Assembly (NCBI GenBank): GCA_047974165.1 | Contig: JBKECB010000080.1 | Location: 1 to 42,732, forward strand | Reading direction: 5' to 3' | Origin: Lactovum sp047974165 | GTDB lineage: Bacteria; Bacillota; Bacilli; Lactobacillales; Streptococcaceae | DNA length: 42,732 bases | In this document: piece after piece, positions 23,449 through 31,869 of the stretch | Numbering within the stretch: the first letter of the stretch is position 1 | Layout of the letters: each line of letters begins with the position of its first letter | Notes under the pieces: generated by a model | Seen by the model: the letters and a program-made list of their open reading frames with translations, nothing else | Databases searched by the model: none | Told to the model about the DNA's origin: nothing | Made by a program: the position numbers and the translations under genes

Positions 23449-23449
23449 T

Positions 23450-25291
23450 TTATTTATTTTTCATCGCTCTTAAAGCATTTAAAATTGCAAGAAATGAAAC
23501 TCCAACGTCAGCAAAAACTCCTTCCCACATCGTCGCAATACCAAAGCTAGCTAAAATTAAGAAAACTATTTTTACAGATAAGGCAAATATAATATTTTGT
23601 TTAACAATCCTCAAAGTCTTCCTTGAAATTTTTATAGCTTGAGATATTTTTTTAGGATTATCATCCATCAATACAACATCTGCTGCTTCAATAGCTGCAT
23701 CTGATCCCAATGCTCCCATAGCAATTCCAAGATTAGCTCTTTTTAAAACAGGAGCGTCATTAATTCCATCACCTACAAATGCTAACTTTTCATTTTCCTT
23801 CTTCTCAGACAAAAGAACTTCTAGTTTTTCAACCTTATCCTCTGGAAGAAGTTCTGCATGTACCTCATCAAGTCCTAAGCTATTTGCAACTGATTCAGCC
23901 ACATGTTTACGGTCTCCTGTTAGCATTACTATTTTTCTAACAGAAAGTTTTTTGAGGGATTGGATTGCCTCTGCTGCTTCTTCTTTTATTTCGTCTGCAA
24001 TAACAATATGGCCAAGATATGTATCTTCTCTAGCAATATGAATCATTGTTCCAGAAATCTCACAAGCTTCATAATTTACTGAAATTCTTGACATCAGTTT
24101 ATGATTTCCTACATAAATAAGCTGATTATCTACAAGGGCTTTAATTCCTTCTCCTGAAAAATTTTCAACATCTTTAACACGTGATTGGTCTATTTTTTTA
24201 TTATAAAGTGAGCTCAAACTTTGAGCAATCGGATGTGTTGAATAACTTTCTGCTAAAGTTGCAATTTCTAAAAGTTGAGATTCATTTGCAAGTTTAGGAT
24301 GGACAGCAACAACATTAAAATTTCCCTTTGTCAAAGTTCCTGTTTTGTCAAACACCAGAATTTTAGAATTTGCCAAAATTTCTAAATAATTTGAACCTTT
24401 GACAAGAATACCGACTTTAGAAGCAGCCCCAATTCCACTAAAAAAGGTAAGGGGAACAGAAACTACCAGGGCACAAGGACAAGAAATAACCAGAAGAATT
24501 AAGGCACGATTTACCCAAGTTAACCAATCTCCAGTAATAAGTGAAGGGATAAGAGCAAGTAATACAGCAATGATAACAATAATAGGGGTATATATTTTTG
24601 CAAATTTTCGAATAAACTTTTCAGTTTCAGCTTTTTTTGTATCTGATTTTTCAACAAGATCAAGTATTTTAGAAACGGTTGACTCAGAAAAATTACTCGT
24701 TGTTTGGATTTGAAGAAGTCCGGTCATATTGATAGAACCAGAAATAACGTTATCTCCAACTTTAACATCACGTGGTAGACTCTCTCCTGTCAAAGCAACA
24801 GTATTTAAACTTGAACTTCCTTCGGTAATATATCCATCTAGTGGAATTTTCTCTCCAGCTTTAACAAGAATTAAAGAGCCTTTTTCAACAGTTTCAGGAT
24901 TAACCTGAATAGCTTCACCATTTTCCGCAATCCAAGCATAGTCAGGACGTATATCCATCAAAGAAACAATAGATTGACGACTTTTACCCACAGCTATATC
25001 TTGGAATAGTTCACCTGTCTGATAAAAGAGCATAACTGCAACTGCTTCAGGAGCTTCTCCAATAATTAAAGCACCAATTGTTGCGATAGACATTAAAAAA
25101 TATTCATTAAATAGCTCAGATTGACTTATCTTTTTTAAAGATTTCCATAAGACATCAAATCCAATAATTAAATATGATAAGACAGAAATTATGAACTTTA
25201 CTTTTATAGATAATGGAAATACCAGTACCAAAGACAATAAAATTGCACTAACAATAATACGCAGTAGCATCAATTTTTCTTCTTTATTCAT
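23450..25291 (-). CDS. P1B-type heavy-metal efflux ATPase (Cd/Zn type)
   Basis: A 613-residue metal-pumping ATPase. Key sites, numbered from the ATG at 25291, are the transmembrane CPC motif at 271-273, the phosphorylated D315 in DKTGTLT, a TGES actuator loop near 168, the HP motif in STHPIAQ near 369, and GDGINDAP near 515. It has about eight membrane helices. The N-terminal heavy-metal-associated domain (GMxCxxC) usual in CadA is absent. The start was chosen because it has AGGAGG and overlaps the cadC stop by 8 bases; an in-frame ATG at 25318 would lie deep inside cadC. Pairing with a CadC-type repressor suggests export of Zn, Cd or Pb. Confidence 0.9.
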   Translation of the reverse strand: MNKEEKLMLLRIIVSAILLSLVLVFPLSIKVKFIISVLSYLIIGFDVLWKSLKKISQSELFNEYFLMSIATIGALIIGEAPEAVAVMLFYQTGELFQDIAVGKSRQSIVSLMDIRPDYAWIAENGEAIQVNPETVEKGSLILVKAGEKIPLDGYITEGSSSLNTVALTGESLPRDVKVGDNVISGSINMTGLLQIQTTSNFSESTVSKILDLVEKSDTKKAETEKFIRKFAKIYTPIIVIIAVLLALIPSLITGDWLTWVNRALILLVISCPCALVVSVPLTFFSGIGAASKVGILVKGSNYLEILANSKILVFDKTGTLTKGNFNVVAVHPKLANESQLLEIATLAESYSTHPIAQSLSSLYNKKIDQSRVKDVENFSGEGIKALVDNQLIYVGNHKLMSRISVNYEACEISGTMIHIAREDTYLGHIVIADEIKEEAAEAIQSLKKLSVRKIVMLTGDRKHVAESVANSLGLDEVHAELLPEDKVEKLEVLLSEKKENEKLAFVGDGINDAPVLKRANLGIAMGALGSDAAIEAADVVLMDDNPKKISQAIKISRKTLRIVKQNIIFALSVKIVFLILASFGIATMWEGVFADVGVSFLAILNALRAMKNK

Positions 25292-25664
25292 CGTCACATT
25301 TCTCCTCCTCTTCTTCATTAATATGTGTCAGTTCAATCATCAATAAATCATGGATATGCTTATCTTTAAGTGAGTAATAAACTGTTTTTCCTTCCTTTCT
25401 TCGTCCAATAATATTAGATTTTCTAAGAAGAGCTAATTGATGTGATACAGCAGACATTGTCATATCTAGTAAAATTGCAATATCACACACACACATTTCA
25501 TGCTGATCTAAAACAGATAAAATTTTCATTCGAGTTTTATCTCCTAAAAGTTTAAAGAAATTTGCCATTTCTACAATCTCTTCTTCAGGATACATCTGTT
25601 CTTTAACGTAATCTACGATTTCTTTATGAATAACTGTATTTTCACAATTTACTTCTTTCTTCAT
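25284..25664 (-). CDS. ArsR/SmtB family metal-sensing repressor (CadC-like)
   Basis: A 126-residue winged-helix repressor. The DNA-recognition region is MTMSAVSHQLALLRKSNIIGRRKEG (about 68-92; the central part is SAVSHQLALL). Two metal sites can be proposed: the alpha-3N thiolate site with C7, C58 and C60 (CVC motif, as in CadC), and the alpha-5 site D101, H103, H114, E117 (DxHx10HxxE, as in SmtB and CzrA). The first favours Cd/Pb sensing, the second Zn. The C-terminus is an acidic tail. It is the first gene of an operon with the efflux ATPase and is probably autoregulated through the operator in its own promoter. Confidence 0.92.
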   Translation of the reverse strand: MKKEVNCENTVIHKEIVDYVKEQMYPEEEIVEMANFFKLLGDKTRMKILSVLDQHEMCVCDIAILLDMTMSAVSHQLALLRKSNIIGRRKEGKTVYYSLKDKHIHDLLMIELTHINEEEEEKCDDE

Positions 25665-25682
25665 ATTTTTCTCCCTTATTAC

Positions 25683-25698
25683 TTGAATAATCGCTCAA
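25683..25698 (-). promoter_or_regulatory. Secondary CadC-like operator
   Basis: Imperfect repeat TTGAATAATCGCTCAA, 14 bases downstream of the -10 box in the leader of the repressor gene. It resembles the main operator in its outer TTGA/TCAA halves. Confidence 0.45.
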
Positions 25699-25711
25699 TT
25701 GTTTTGATTTA

Positions 25712-25741
25712 ATTATACTTGAATAGATATTCAATTGTCAA
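25712..25741 (-). promoter_or_regulatory. cadC-ATPase promoter with operator in the spacer
   Basis: Minus strand TTGACA (25741-25736), 18-base spacer, TATAAT (25717-25712). The spacer holds the perfect palindrome TTGAATATCTATTCAA (25734-25719), which matches the ArsR/SmtB consensus TGAA-N6-TTCA. Repressor binding there would block RNA polymerase; metal would release it. Confidence 0.8.
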
Positions 25742-25750
25742 GTCAAAATA

Positions 25751-25777
25751 AAAAAAGAAAGTCAAAAAACTCTCTTT
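25751..25777 (-). terminator. ribF terminator, weak
   Basis: Imperfect A/T-rich hairpin (AAAAAAGAAAGT against ACTCTCTTTTTT) just after the ribF stop codon with a U-run on the minus strand. Confidence 0.55.
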
Positions 25778-25778
25778 T

Positions 25779-26684
25779 TTATTTTTTTGTCCACTTTCTA
25801 GCTCTGATTTCATCTATTTTCATTTGTTCAATCAATAAATCAACTGAATCAAATTTTTTCATTTCCCTAAGCTGTTCTAGCCAGAAGATTGTTAATTTTT
25901 CTCCATAAATTTCTTCATTGAAATCAAAAATATTTACCTCGACTGTTTTTTCCTTCGCATCAAAAGTGTCATTATATCCAATCGAAGCAAAACCACGAAA
26001 ACGTTGGCCTTTATATATGATATCAACAACATAAACTCCAAATGCTGGGAGATGAATATAATCTTTAATAACAAGATTGGCAGTTGGCCAGCCTAGTTGC
26101 CGTCCACGCTTATAGCCGTGAACAATTAAACCTTTTGTTTCATACTCATAACCTAAAAGTTGATTGGCTTTTGCAATTTCTCCTTTTTTGATTAACTGAC
26201 GAATACGTGTAGATGAAATTTTTTCTGAATCCTCTTTTATTTCAGGGATGTGAATAACACGGATTTCTTCTGTTGACTTCAAATTAACAATATCAGAGCC
26301 TGTTGTATAATCAAATCCCGTAATAATCACTTTAGGATTTAATTTCTTACAATATTTTTCAAGAAAGTCTGTAGAGCTATTACTTGCAAATTCAGAAGTC
26401 AAAGCCTTATAAAAAAGATAATCTACTGAATTTTCAGCAAATAATTCTTCACGCTTTTCATCTGAAGTTAATTTAAGCAGCATTTCAGGCTCAAAGCGTT
26501 TAAAGGTTAAGTCAGCTCTTTCAGGAAAGGTTAAAACAGCAATCTTTAAATTCAAAATACTTGCAATTTTTTTAGCTTCATTAAAAAGAGCTTGATGTCC
26601 TCTATGAAGACCATCAAAATAACCTAAAACTAAAACAGTTTCCTCTTTAAAATCTTTAATTTCATCAAATTTTTTAATTATCAT
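25779..26684 (-). CDS. ribF: Bifunctional riboflavin kinase / FMN adenylyltransferase
   Basis: A 301-residue cytoplasmic enzyme making FMN and FAD from riboflavin. The N-terminal adenylyltransferase domain has VLGYFDGLHRGHQAL (about 19-33) and SSTRIRQLIKKGEI (about 157-170). The C-terminal kinase domain has YKRGRQLGWPTANL (about 190-203) and a terminal catalytic-glutamate region KTVEVNIFDF (about 245-254). It overlaps truB by 4 bases in the common truB-ribF order and ends before a weak terminator. Confidence 0.95.
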   Translation of the reverse strand: MIIKKFDEIKDFKEETVLVLGYFDGLHRGHQALFNEAKKIASILNLKIAVLTFPERADLTFKRFEPEMLLKLTSDEKREELFAENSVDYLFYKALTSEFASNSSTDFLEKYCKKLNPKVIITGFDYTTGSDIVNLKSTEEIRVIHIPEIKEDSEKISSTRIRQLIKKGEIAKANQLLGYEYETKGLIVHGYKRGRQLGWPTANLVIKDYIHLPAFGVYVVDIIYKGQRFRGFASIGYNDTFDAKEKTVEVNIFDFNEEIYGEKLTIFWLEQLREMKKFDSVDLLIEQMKIDEIRARKWTKK

Positions 26685-27568
26685 ACTAATATTTTCTTTG
26701 CCTTTAGTTCTTCTTTTTCTACACTACAGATCCCTATTAATGCTTGATCATAAAAAATAGCGACAAGCCCGTTTTTTATAGACTTATCATTTGAAATCCT
26801 TCTTCCAACTCGGATATCTTCAAACTGTTCCTTAGTTAAATGAACCGTCTCCATTTCCTCAACTGCAAACTTTAGAGGAAGAAATAAAGATTCTAATTGT
26901 TCTTTATCTCTAAAGTCTTCAATTTCTTTAAGCGTTTTTGAATCTTTTATTAATAAACCATTTGCCATCGTACGTGTCAGCTGAGACATATGACCAGGAT
27001 ATCCTAAACTTTTTGCTAAATCAACAGCTAAGGTTCGAATATAAGTCCCTTTACTACAGGCAACACGGAAGTTAAATTTTAATAAACCTCCTTCATATTT
27101 AAGTTCAGAAGTTCTTGAAAATTCTTTAATCTCAACTTCACGAACTGGACGCTCAACTTCCTGTCCAGCACGAGCATACTCATATAACTTACGACCATTT
27201 ACCTTTACTGCCGAATACATCGGAGGAACTTGTAGAATCTTTCCTAAAAAATAGGACATGAAAAGATCCACTTCTTCTTCACTTATCCTTTTTTCAATCT
27301 TTTTTATCTTAACAATATCACCTTGTGCATCTTCAGTTTCTGTTGAAAAACCTAAAGTTATCTCTCCCTCATAAACTTTTCCAGAGGTTTCCATATATTC
27401 TAACAAGCGAGTAGCTTTTCCTACAGCAATAGGTAATACACCTGTCACAGCTGGGTCTAAAGTTCCACCATGACCAACTTTTTTAGTCTTTAAAATCCCA
27501 CGTAACTTCTGAACAACATCATTACTTGTCCATCCTGATTCCTTATATACGTTTAATATTCCGTTCAA
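26681..27568 (-). CDS. truB: tRNA pseudouridine(55) synthase TruB
   Basis: A 295-residue enzyme that isomerises uridine 55 in the T-loop of tRNAs. The catalytic D38 lies in GHGGTLDPAVTGVLPIAVG; other motifs are PPMYSAVKVNGRKLYEYARAG (key part MYSAVKVNG, about 118) and CSKGTYIRTLAVDL near 171. The start codon appears to be TTG with a purine-rich AGAGAGAA before it. It is the first gene of a two-gene operon with ribF, with a 4-base overlap. Confidence 0.95.
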   Translation of the reverse strand: MNGILNVYKESGWTSNDVVQKLRGILKTKKVGHGGTLDPAVTGVLPIAVGKATRLLEYMETSGKVYEGEITLGFSTETEDAQGDIVKIKKIEKRISEEEVDLFMSYFLGKILQVPPMYSAVKVNGRKLYEYARAGQEVERPVREVEIKEFSRTSELKYEGGLLKFNFRVACSKGTYIRTLAVDLAKSLGYPGHMSQLTRTMANGLLIKDSKTLKEIEDFRDKEQLESLFLPLKFAVEEMETVHLTKEQFEDIRVGRRISNDKSIKNGLVAIFYDQALIGICSVEKEELKAKKILV

Positions 27569-27666
27569 TTTTTCTCTCTTACTTTATAAATTCTTATCTT
27601 TACATTGTAACAAAAAAATCTTATTTCTGCTCTAAGATTGTTTAATTTTTAACAAGTAAAAACTAA

Positions 27667-27690
27667 AAAACCCAGCATAGACTGAGTTTT
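27667..27690 (-). terminator. guaB terminator
   Basis: AAAACCCAG and CTGAGTTTT around CATAGA, 5 bases after the guaB stop codon; the A-run on its left gives U residues on the minus strand. Confidence 0.75.
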
Positions 27691-27695
27691 CTTTA

Positions 27696-28823
27696 TTAGT
27701 AATTTGGTGCTTTTTTGATACCTTGGATTTCATGAGGGTGGCTTTCAATTAGACCTGCTGCTGACATTTCTACAAACTGAGCTTTTTCATGTAAGCTATC
27801 AATATCTGCGGAACCTGTATAGCCCATCCCCGCTCTAAGACCACCTATCATTTGATAGATAATATCTGAACAGTTTCCTTTATAGTCAACAACACCTTCA
27901 ATTCCTTCAGGAACAAGTTTATTAGCTTCATTTACACCTCCTTGGAAGTAGCGATCTTTTGATCCTTTTTCCATAGCACCGAGTGACCCCATTCCACGAT
28001 AAGTCTTAAACTTTTGCCCATCAATTTCAAAAGTTTGTCCTGGAGCCTCCTCACATCCCGCAAGCATCGAGCCTAACATGACCGCATCTCCACCTGCAGC
28101 AAGTGCTTTGACAATATCACCCGAATATTTAATTCCTCCATCTGCAATGATTTTTTTCCCATATTTTTTAGCAACTGAAGCTGCATCATAAATGGCAGTA
28201 ATTTGCGGAACACCCACTCCTGCTACAACACGTGTTGTACAAATTGAGCCAGGGCCAATCCCTACCTTTACAACATCAACTCCCGCTTCAAAAAGAGCAG
28301 CTGTTCCTTCTGCAGTTGCAACATTTCCTGCAATCAGTGTTTCATTTGGAAATTGCTTTCTAATTTCACTAATCTTTCTTAACACACCCGCTGAGTGCCC
28401 ATGCGCCGTGTCGATCACAATAGCATCTACTCCTGCTTGAAACAAAGCTTCAGCTCGTTCAAAACTATCTGAACTCACACCAATAGCTGCAGCTACCAGA
28501 AGTTTTCCCTTTTTATCAACTGCAGCATACTTTCCAGTTACTTTTGCCTCTTTTACCTTGACAACTTCTTCTGCCTGTATTTGAATTGAGAGGTTTTTAT
28601 GAATCACTCCTAAAGCACCCATTTTCGCCATTTCTATCGCAAGCCGATGCTCTGTTACTGTATCCATTGCAGCAGATAAAATTGGAAGAGACAATTGAAG
28701 ATTTGGAGCAAGTTTTACTTTTAAGCTTGCTTCATTTGGTAAGATATTACTCTCAGCAGGTAAAAGTAAGAGATCATCAAAAGTATAGGCTCTTTTTACA
28801 AATTTATTTTCCCAGTTAGACAT
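27696..28823 (-). CDS. guaB: IMP dehydrogenase lacking the CBS (Bateman) domain
   Basis: A 375-residue enzyme oxidising IMP to XMP with NAD, the committed step of GMP synthesis. The catalytic core is intact: LSAAMDTVTE (49-58), the active-site loop GIGPGSICTTR with C195, the phosphate-binding GGIKYSGD (229-236), and the mobile flap with R291-Y292 in KDRYFQGG. The usual enzyme is about 490 residues with two CBS repeats inserted near residue 90. Here that insert is replaced by a short linker, about residues 91-107, joining VVKVKEA to KGKLLVAAAIG. The frame is continuous, so this is a clean domain loss, not a frameshift. The CTTR loop and the RY flap argue against GMP reductase. Confidence 0.93.
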   Translation of the reverse strand: MSNWENKFVKRAYTFDDLLLLPAESNILPNEASLKVKLAPNLQLSLPILSAAMDTVTEHRLAIEMAKMGALGVIHKNLSIQIQAEEVVKVKEAKVTGKYAAVDKKGKLLVAAAIGVSSDSFERAEALFQAGVDAIVIDTAHGHSAGVLRKISEIRKQFPNETLIAGNVATAEGTAALFEAGVDVVKVGIGPGSICTTRVVAGVGVPQITAIYDAASVAKKYGKKIIADGGIKYSGDIVKALAAGGDAVMLGSMLAGCEEAPGQTFEIDGQKFKTYRGMGSLGAMEKGSKDRYFQGGVNEANKLVPEGIEGVVDYKGNCSDIIYQMIGGLRAGMGYTGSADIDSLHEKAQFVEMSAAGLIESHPHEIQGIKKAPNY

Positions 28824-28851
28824 ATTACACCTCTCAAATTATAATGCTACT

Positions 28852-28880
28852 ATCATACCAAAAAAAATAAGAATTGTCGT
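28852..28880 (-). promoter_or_regulatory. guaB promoter
   Basis: Minus strand ACGACA (28880-28875, 4 of 6), 17 bases ending in TGG, TATGAT (28857-28852), an extended -10. The -35 region lies inside the thyA terminator hairpin. No purine riboswitch or PurR box was seen in the short leader. Confidence 0.6.
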
Positions 28881-28893
28881 TGACAATCCTTAT
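28867..28893 (-). terminator. thyA terminator
   Basis: Near-perfect hairpin (ATAAGAATTGTC against GACAATCCTTAT, loop GTT) 2 bases after the thyA stop codon, with eight U residues following on the minus strand. Confidence 0.8.
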
Positions 28894-28895
28894 CA

Positions 28896-29738
28896 TTAAA
28901 TTGCAAGTTCAAATTTTAACTGCGGTTTCACCGGCTCATAATCTATTAATTTAAAATCTTCTGGACGAATATCAAAGAAGTTTGTTCCATCAGGAACATT
29001 TAATAAAAGTTGAGCTTCTTTTTCACTGGCAGTTCTTGAAAGCAGTTCATTTACTTGCTCAAATTGATTATCGTAAATATGTAAATTATTAACAAAGTAG
29101 AAAAATTTACCTATTTTCCAAGAAAAATGTTTGGCAATCATCATTTGCAAAGCTACATACTGCATGGCATTAATATGATGAGCTACGAGCATATCATTAC
29201 TTCGTTGTGTGAGTGTAGTATCGAGATAGATATGACCATCTGCCTCACGACGGACATCAAACATAGTCTGAAAGGCGCAAGGAAGTAAGCCATCTGTTTC
29301 ATCAAAATCTTGATACTGCCAGAGATTGATGATATTTCTACGGTTCCAAGGATTTTTCTCAAGTCCTTCAAGTAAACGTTTAATAATTTGATATTTAGCT
29401 ACAGTCGCACCATAACGTTGCCCAATACTGTTAGTTCCAGGAAGTTTCCAGTCATCCCAATAATGAACGCCATACTTTTCTTTTAAAAGAGTTAAGTCAC
29501 TCGTTTGATCTTGATAAATCCACAATAACTCTTTAATGGCAGATTTTATAGGAATAGGACGTAGGCTTGTAATAGGAAATTGTCCTTTAGATAAATCATA
29601 TTCAGAAAATACACCGGTAATATATTTTGAATTGGCAACTTTCCCATTTTTATAATGTGGTCTTGCATTTTCAGAAAATACACCAATTGACATAATTTTT
29701 TTTATGTTACTTTTAAAAATATTATCTGCATGAGTCAT
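28896..29738 (-). CDS. thyA: Thymidylate synthase
   Basis: A 280-residue folate-dependent enzyme converting dUMP to dTMP. The nucleophile C154 lies in LLPCAFQTMF; the nucleotide-binding region is QRSNDMLVAHHINAMQYVALQ (key part QRSNDMLVAHHIN, about 178). Folate and arginine sites appear at RPIPIKSAIKELLW (about 60) and NPWNRRNI (about 129). It follows the alpha/beta hydrolase gene by one base with GGAGG overlapping that gene's end, so the two are coupled. Length matches lactococcal ThyA. No dihydrofolate reductase gene is adjacent in the window. Confidence 0.95.
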   Translation of the reverse strand: MTHADNIFKSNIKKIMSIGVFSENARPHYKNGKVANSKYITGVFSEYDLSKGQFPITSLRPIPIKSAIKELLWIYQDQTSDLTLLKEKYGVHYWDDWKLPGTNSIGQRYGATVAKYQIIKRLLEGLEKNPWNRRNIINLWQYQDFDETDGLLPCAFQTMFDVRREADGHIYLDTTLTQRSNDMLVAHHINAMQYVALQMMIAKHFSWKIGKFFYFVNNLHIYDNQFEQVNELLSRTASEKEAQLLLNVPDGTNFFDIRPEDFKLIDYEPVKPQLKFELAI

Positions 29739-29739
29739 T

Positions 29740-30540
29740 TTATCCCTCCATTACATTTTTTATAAAATCTAGAGTATATTGATTAAATTCCTCGGCTGAC
29801 TCTAAGTGAGGAATATGTCCACAATCTTTTATCACGATTTCTTTGGATAAGCTATGTTGAGTCAATTGACAGGCAGCAGTTGCGTGCTGACTTGGAAAAA
29901 TAGCTGACTTTTCTCCGGCAATAAAAAGATGAGGGCATTTTTCATTTTCTAAAATTAGTCTCCAGTCTTGAATAATAATATTCCTTAAAAGATTTTGACT
30001 TTCCTTAAAATTAAAAGGCAACATCTTCTTTCCTAACTCACGTTTGACATTATCTGATAAAGGCTTTTGAGTTAAGGGAAGTAGAGGAAATTTTTCAATA
30101 AAGTCATCAAGCACATCAATAGCTTTTCCTCGACCTTCTAACCAATCCTCAGACTTTAAAAATAAGGGTGCCTGGTCTTCTGTAATCACAGCAAGTAAGT
30201 CCTTATCTGTAAAAAGTTCCTCGTAAGCCATAATTGTAGCTGCACCCATAGAATGTCCAATCAAAATAGGCTTTTTAAGATTTAAAGTCAAGATTAACTC
30301 ATGTAAATCTGTAGCTAGACGCTGTAAACTTTGTCCTCTTTTTGTTTTTTCAGATAATCCATGATTTCGATGATCATAGCTAATTACATAAAAGCCAGAT
30401 TGAGCAAATTTTTCAAGCTGTAAAAACCATGTAACCTCACTCGAAGAGTAACCATTAATAAAGATAACTGCCTGTGCAAGAGGATTTCCCAAGCAATGAT
30501 AACTAATTTCTATCTCATCATTTGTTTTAAAACTTACCAC
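29740..30540 (-). CDS. Alpha/beta hydrolase
   Basis: A 266-residue alpha/beta-fold hydrolase without signal peptide. The oxyanion region is VIFINGYSSSEVTW (about 25-38), the nucleophile elbow GHSMGAA places the serine near residue 97, and the likely catalytic histidine is in CGHIPHLESAEEF near 246; an acidic residue in the loop before it completes the triad. The substrate is unknown. It lies 9 bases after tyrS and one base before thyA, so all three are probably one transcript. The start codon is GTG with AAGGAGG. Confidence 0.85.
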   Translation of the reverse strand: MVSFKTNDEIEISYHCLGNPLAQAVIFINGYSSSEVTWFLQLEKFAQSGFYVISYDHRNHGLSEKTKRGQSLQRLATDLHELILTLNLKKPILIGHSMGAATIMAYEELFTDKDLLAVITEDQAPLFLKSEDWLEGRGKAIDVLDDFIEKFPLLPLTQKPLSDNVKRELGKKMLPFNFKESQNLLRNIIIQDWRLILENEKCPHLFIAGEKSAIFPSQHATAACQLTQHSLSKEIVIKDCGHIPHLESAEEFNQYTLDFIKNVMEG

Positions 30541-30549
30541 TTTGCCTCC

Positions 30550-31812
30550 TTAATATTTCAAGAGGAAGTTCTTCTTCTTTCCTTTTCGAATAACAGTAAG
30601 CTGTCCGTCAATCTTATCTAAATCTGAAAGCTGATAAGTTAAATCTTGTACACGCTCTCCATTGATATAAATAGCTCCATTTTGAATATCTTCACGAGCT
30701 TGACGTTTTGATTTTTCAATCCCTGATTCTATCAATAAATCCACTAAATTTAAATCTTCTTGTCCAGTCATTTGATAGCTTGGTACATCTTTTAATCCTA
30801 CTAAAATAGAGTTAGCATCTAAAGATTTTAAATCTCCACCTTGGAATAAAATTTCTGAAATTTTAACTGCTTGTAAGTAAGCTGAATCACCATGTACTAA
30901 TGTGACAACTTCCTTTGCCAACACTTTTTGTGCCAAACGCTCATGACGTGCTGCTTCAAAGTCTTTTTCAATCTCAGTAATCTTTTCAAGTGAGAGAAAG
31001 CTATAAATCTTCAAGAGTTTTATCGCATCTGCATCATCGACATTTAACCAGAATTGATACATCTGATAAGGACTTGTTTTTTTAGCATCTAACCAAATTG
31101 CATTTCCCTCAGATTTTCCAAATTTTTTTCCTGTAGAGTCAGTAATGATAGGAGTGGTAATAATATGAGCAGCTACATTTGCCTTACGTCGTAAAAGTTC
31201 TACACCAGCTGTTAGATTTCCCCACTGATCAGAGCCGCCCATCTGTAGAGTTACTCCATGTCTTTGATTCAGCTCATAAAAGTCATAGCCTTGCATCACC
31301 TGATAAGCAAACTCAGTATAGCTAATTCCAGTTTCCAGGCGAGATTTTACAGAATCTTTACTCATCATATAATTAACCGTAAAGTGCTTTCCGACATCAC
31401 GTAAAAAATCAATAAAAGTCAAGTTTTCAAACCAAATATAATTATTAGTCATCTCAGCACGATGTGCTTCTTTTGTCTCAAAATCAAGAAATCTTTTAAG
31501 CTGAGAATGAATTTTTTCTGACCAGTCTTTAACCGTATCTTTTGTTTGGAGGGAACGTTCTACATTTTTAAAACTTGGATCTCCAATTAAACCAGTTGCT
31601 CCACCAACTAAAGCGTAAGGTTTATGTCCAGCTTTTTGTAAATGCATCATCATAATAATCTGCACAAGATTTCCTAAATGTAAACTATCAGCCGTTGGAT
31701 CAAAACCAATATAATAACTCAACACTTCTGTTTCTAGTACTTTTTTAAGTTCTTCTTCATCTGTTGTTTGATTAATCAAGCCACGTGCCTTTAGTTCATC
31801 AAAAATATTCAT
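30550..31812 (-). CDS. tyrS: Tyrosyl-tRNA synthetase
   Basis: A 420-residue class I aminoacyl-tRNA synthetase that charges tRNA(Tyr). The HIGH-like motif is DSLHLGNLV (about 42-50), the KMSKS-like motif is KKFGKSEG (about 228-235), and the C-terminal S4-like RNA-binding domain includes RQAREDIQNGAIYINGERV (about 365-383). GGAGG precedes the ATG at good spacing. The leader is only about 30 bases, so no T-box or other riboswitch is present, unlike many Gram-positive tyrS genes. Confidence 0.96.
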   Translation of the reverse strand: MNIFDELKARGLINQTTDEEELKKVLETEVLSYYIGFDPTADSLHLGNLVQIIMMMHLQKAGHKPYALVGGATGLIGDPSFKNVERSLQTKDTVKDWSEKIHSQLKRFLDFETKEAHRAEMTNNYIWFENLTFIDFLRDVGKHFTVNYMMSKDSVKSRLETGISYTEFAYQVMQGYDFYELNQRHGVTLQMGGSDQWGNLTAGVELLRRKANVAAHIITTPIITDSTGKKFGKSEGNAIWLDAKKTSPYQMYQFWLNVDDADAIKLLKIYSFLSLEKITEIEKDFEAARHERLAQKVLAKEVVTLVHGDSAYLQAVKISEILFQGGDLKSLDANSILVGLKDVPSYQMTGQEDLNLVDLLIESGIEKSKRQAREDIQNGAIYINGERVQDLTYQLSDLDKIDGQLTVIRKGKKKNFLLKY

Positions 31813-31840
31813 AAGTCCTCCGAAATAAAATATAAACTTA

Positions 31841-31869
31841 ATTATAGCATAATAATTTTAACTTTTGAA
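31841..31869 (-). promoter_or_regulatory. tyrS promoter
   Basis: Minus strand TTCAAA (31869-31864), 17 bases ending in ATGC, TATAAT (31846-31841). It is a strong extended -10 with a weak -35 and gives a leader of about 30 bases. Confidence 0.65.

Noticed and set aside
25292..25318. Upstream start for the P-type ATPase
   Set aside because: It lies within cadC; the ATG at 25291 has AGGAGG and the usual overlap.
27696..28823. Assignment of the short GuaB as GMP reductase
   Set aside because: The active-site loop is GSICTTR and an Arg-Tyr flap is present, both IMPDH features; GMP reductases differ there.
27696..28823. Frameshift or truncation as cause of the missing CBS domains in GuaB
   Set aside because: The frame is continuous with a short linker and an intact core on both sides, so it is an internal deletion.
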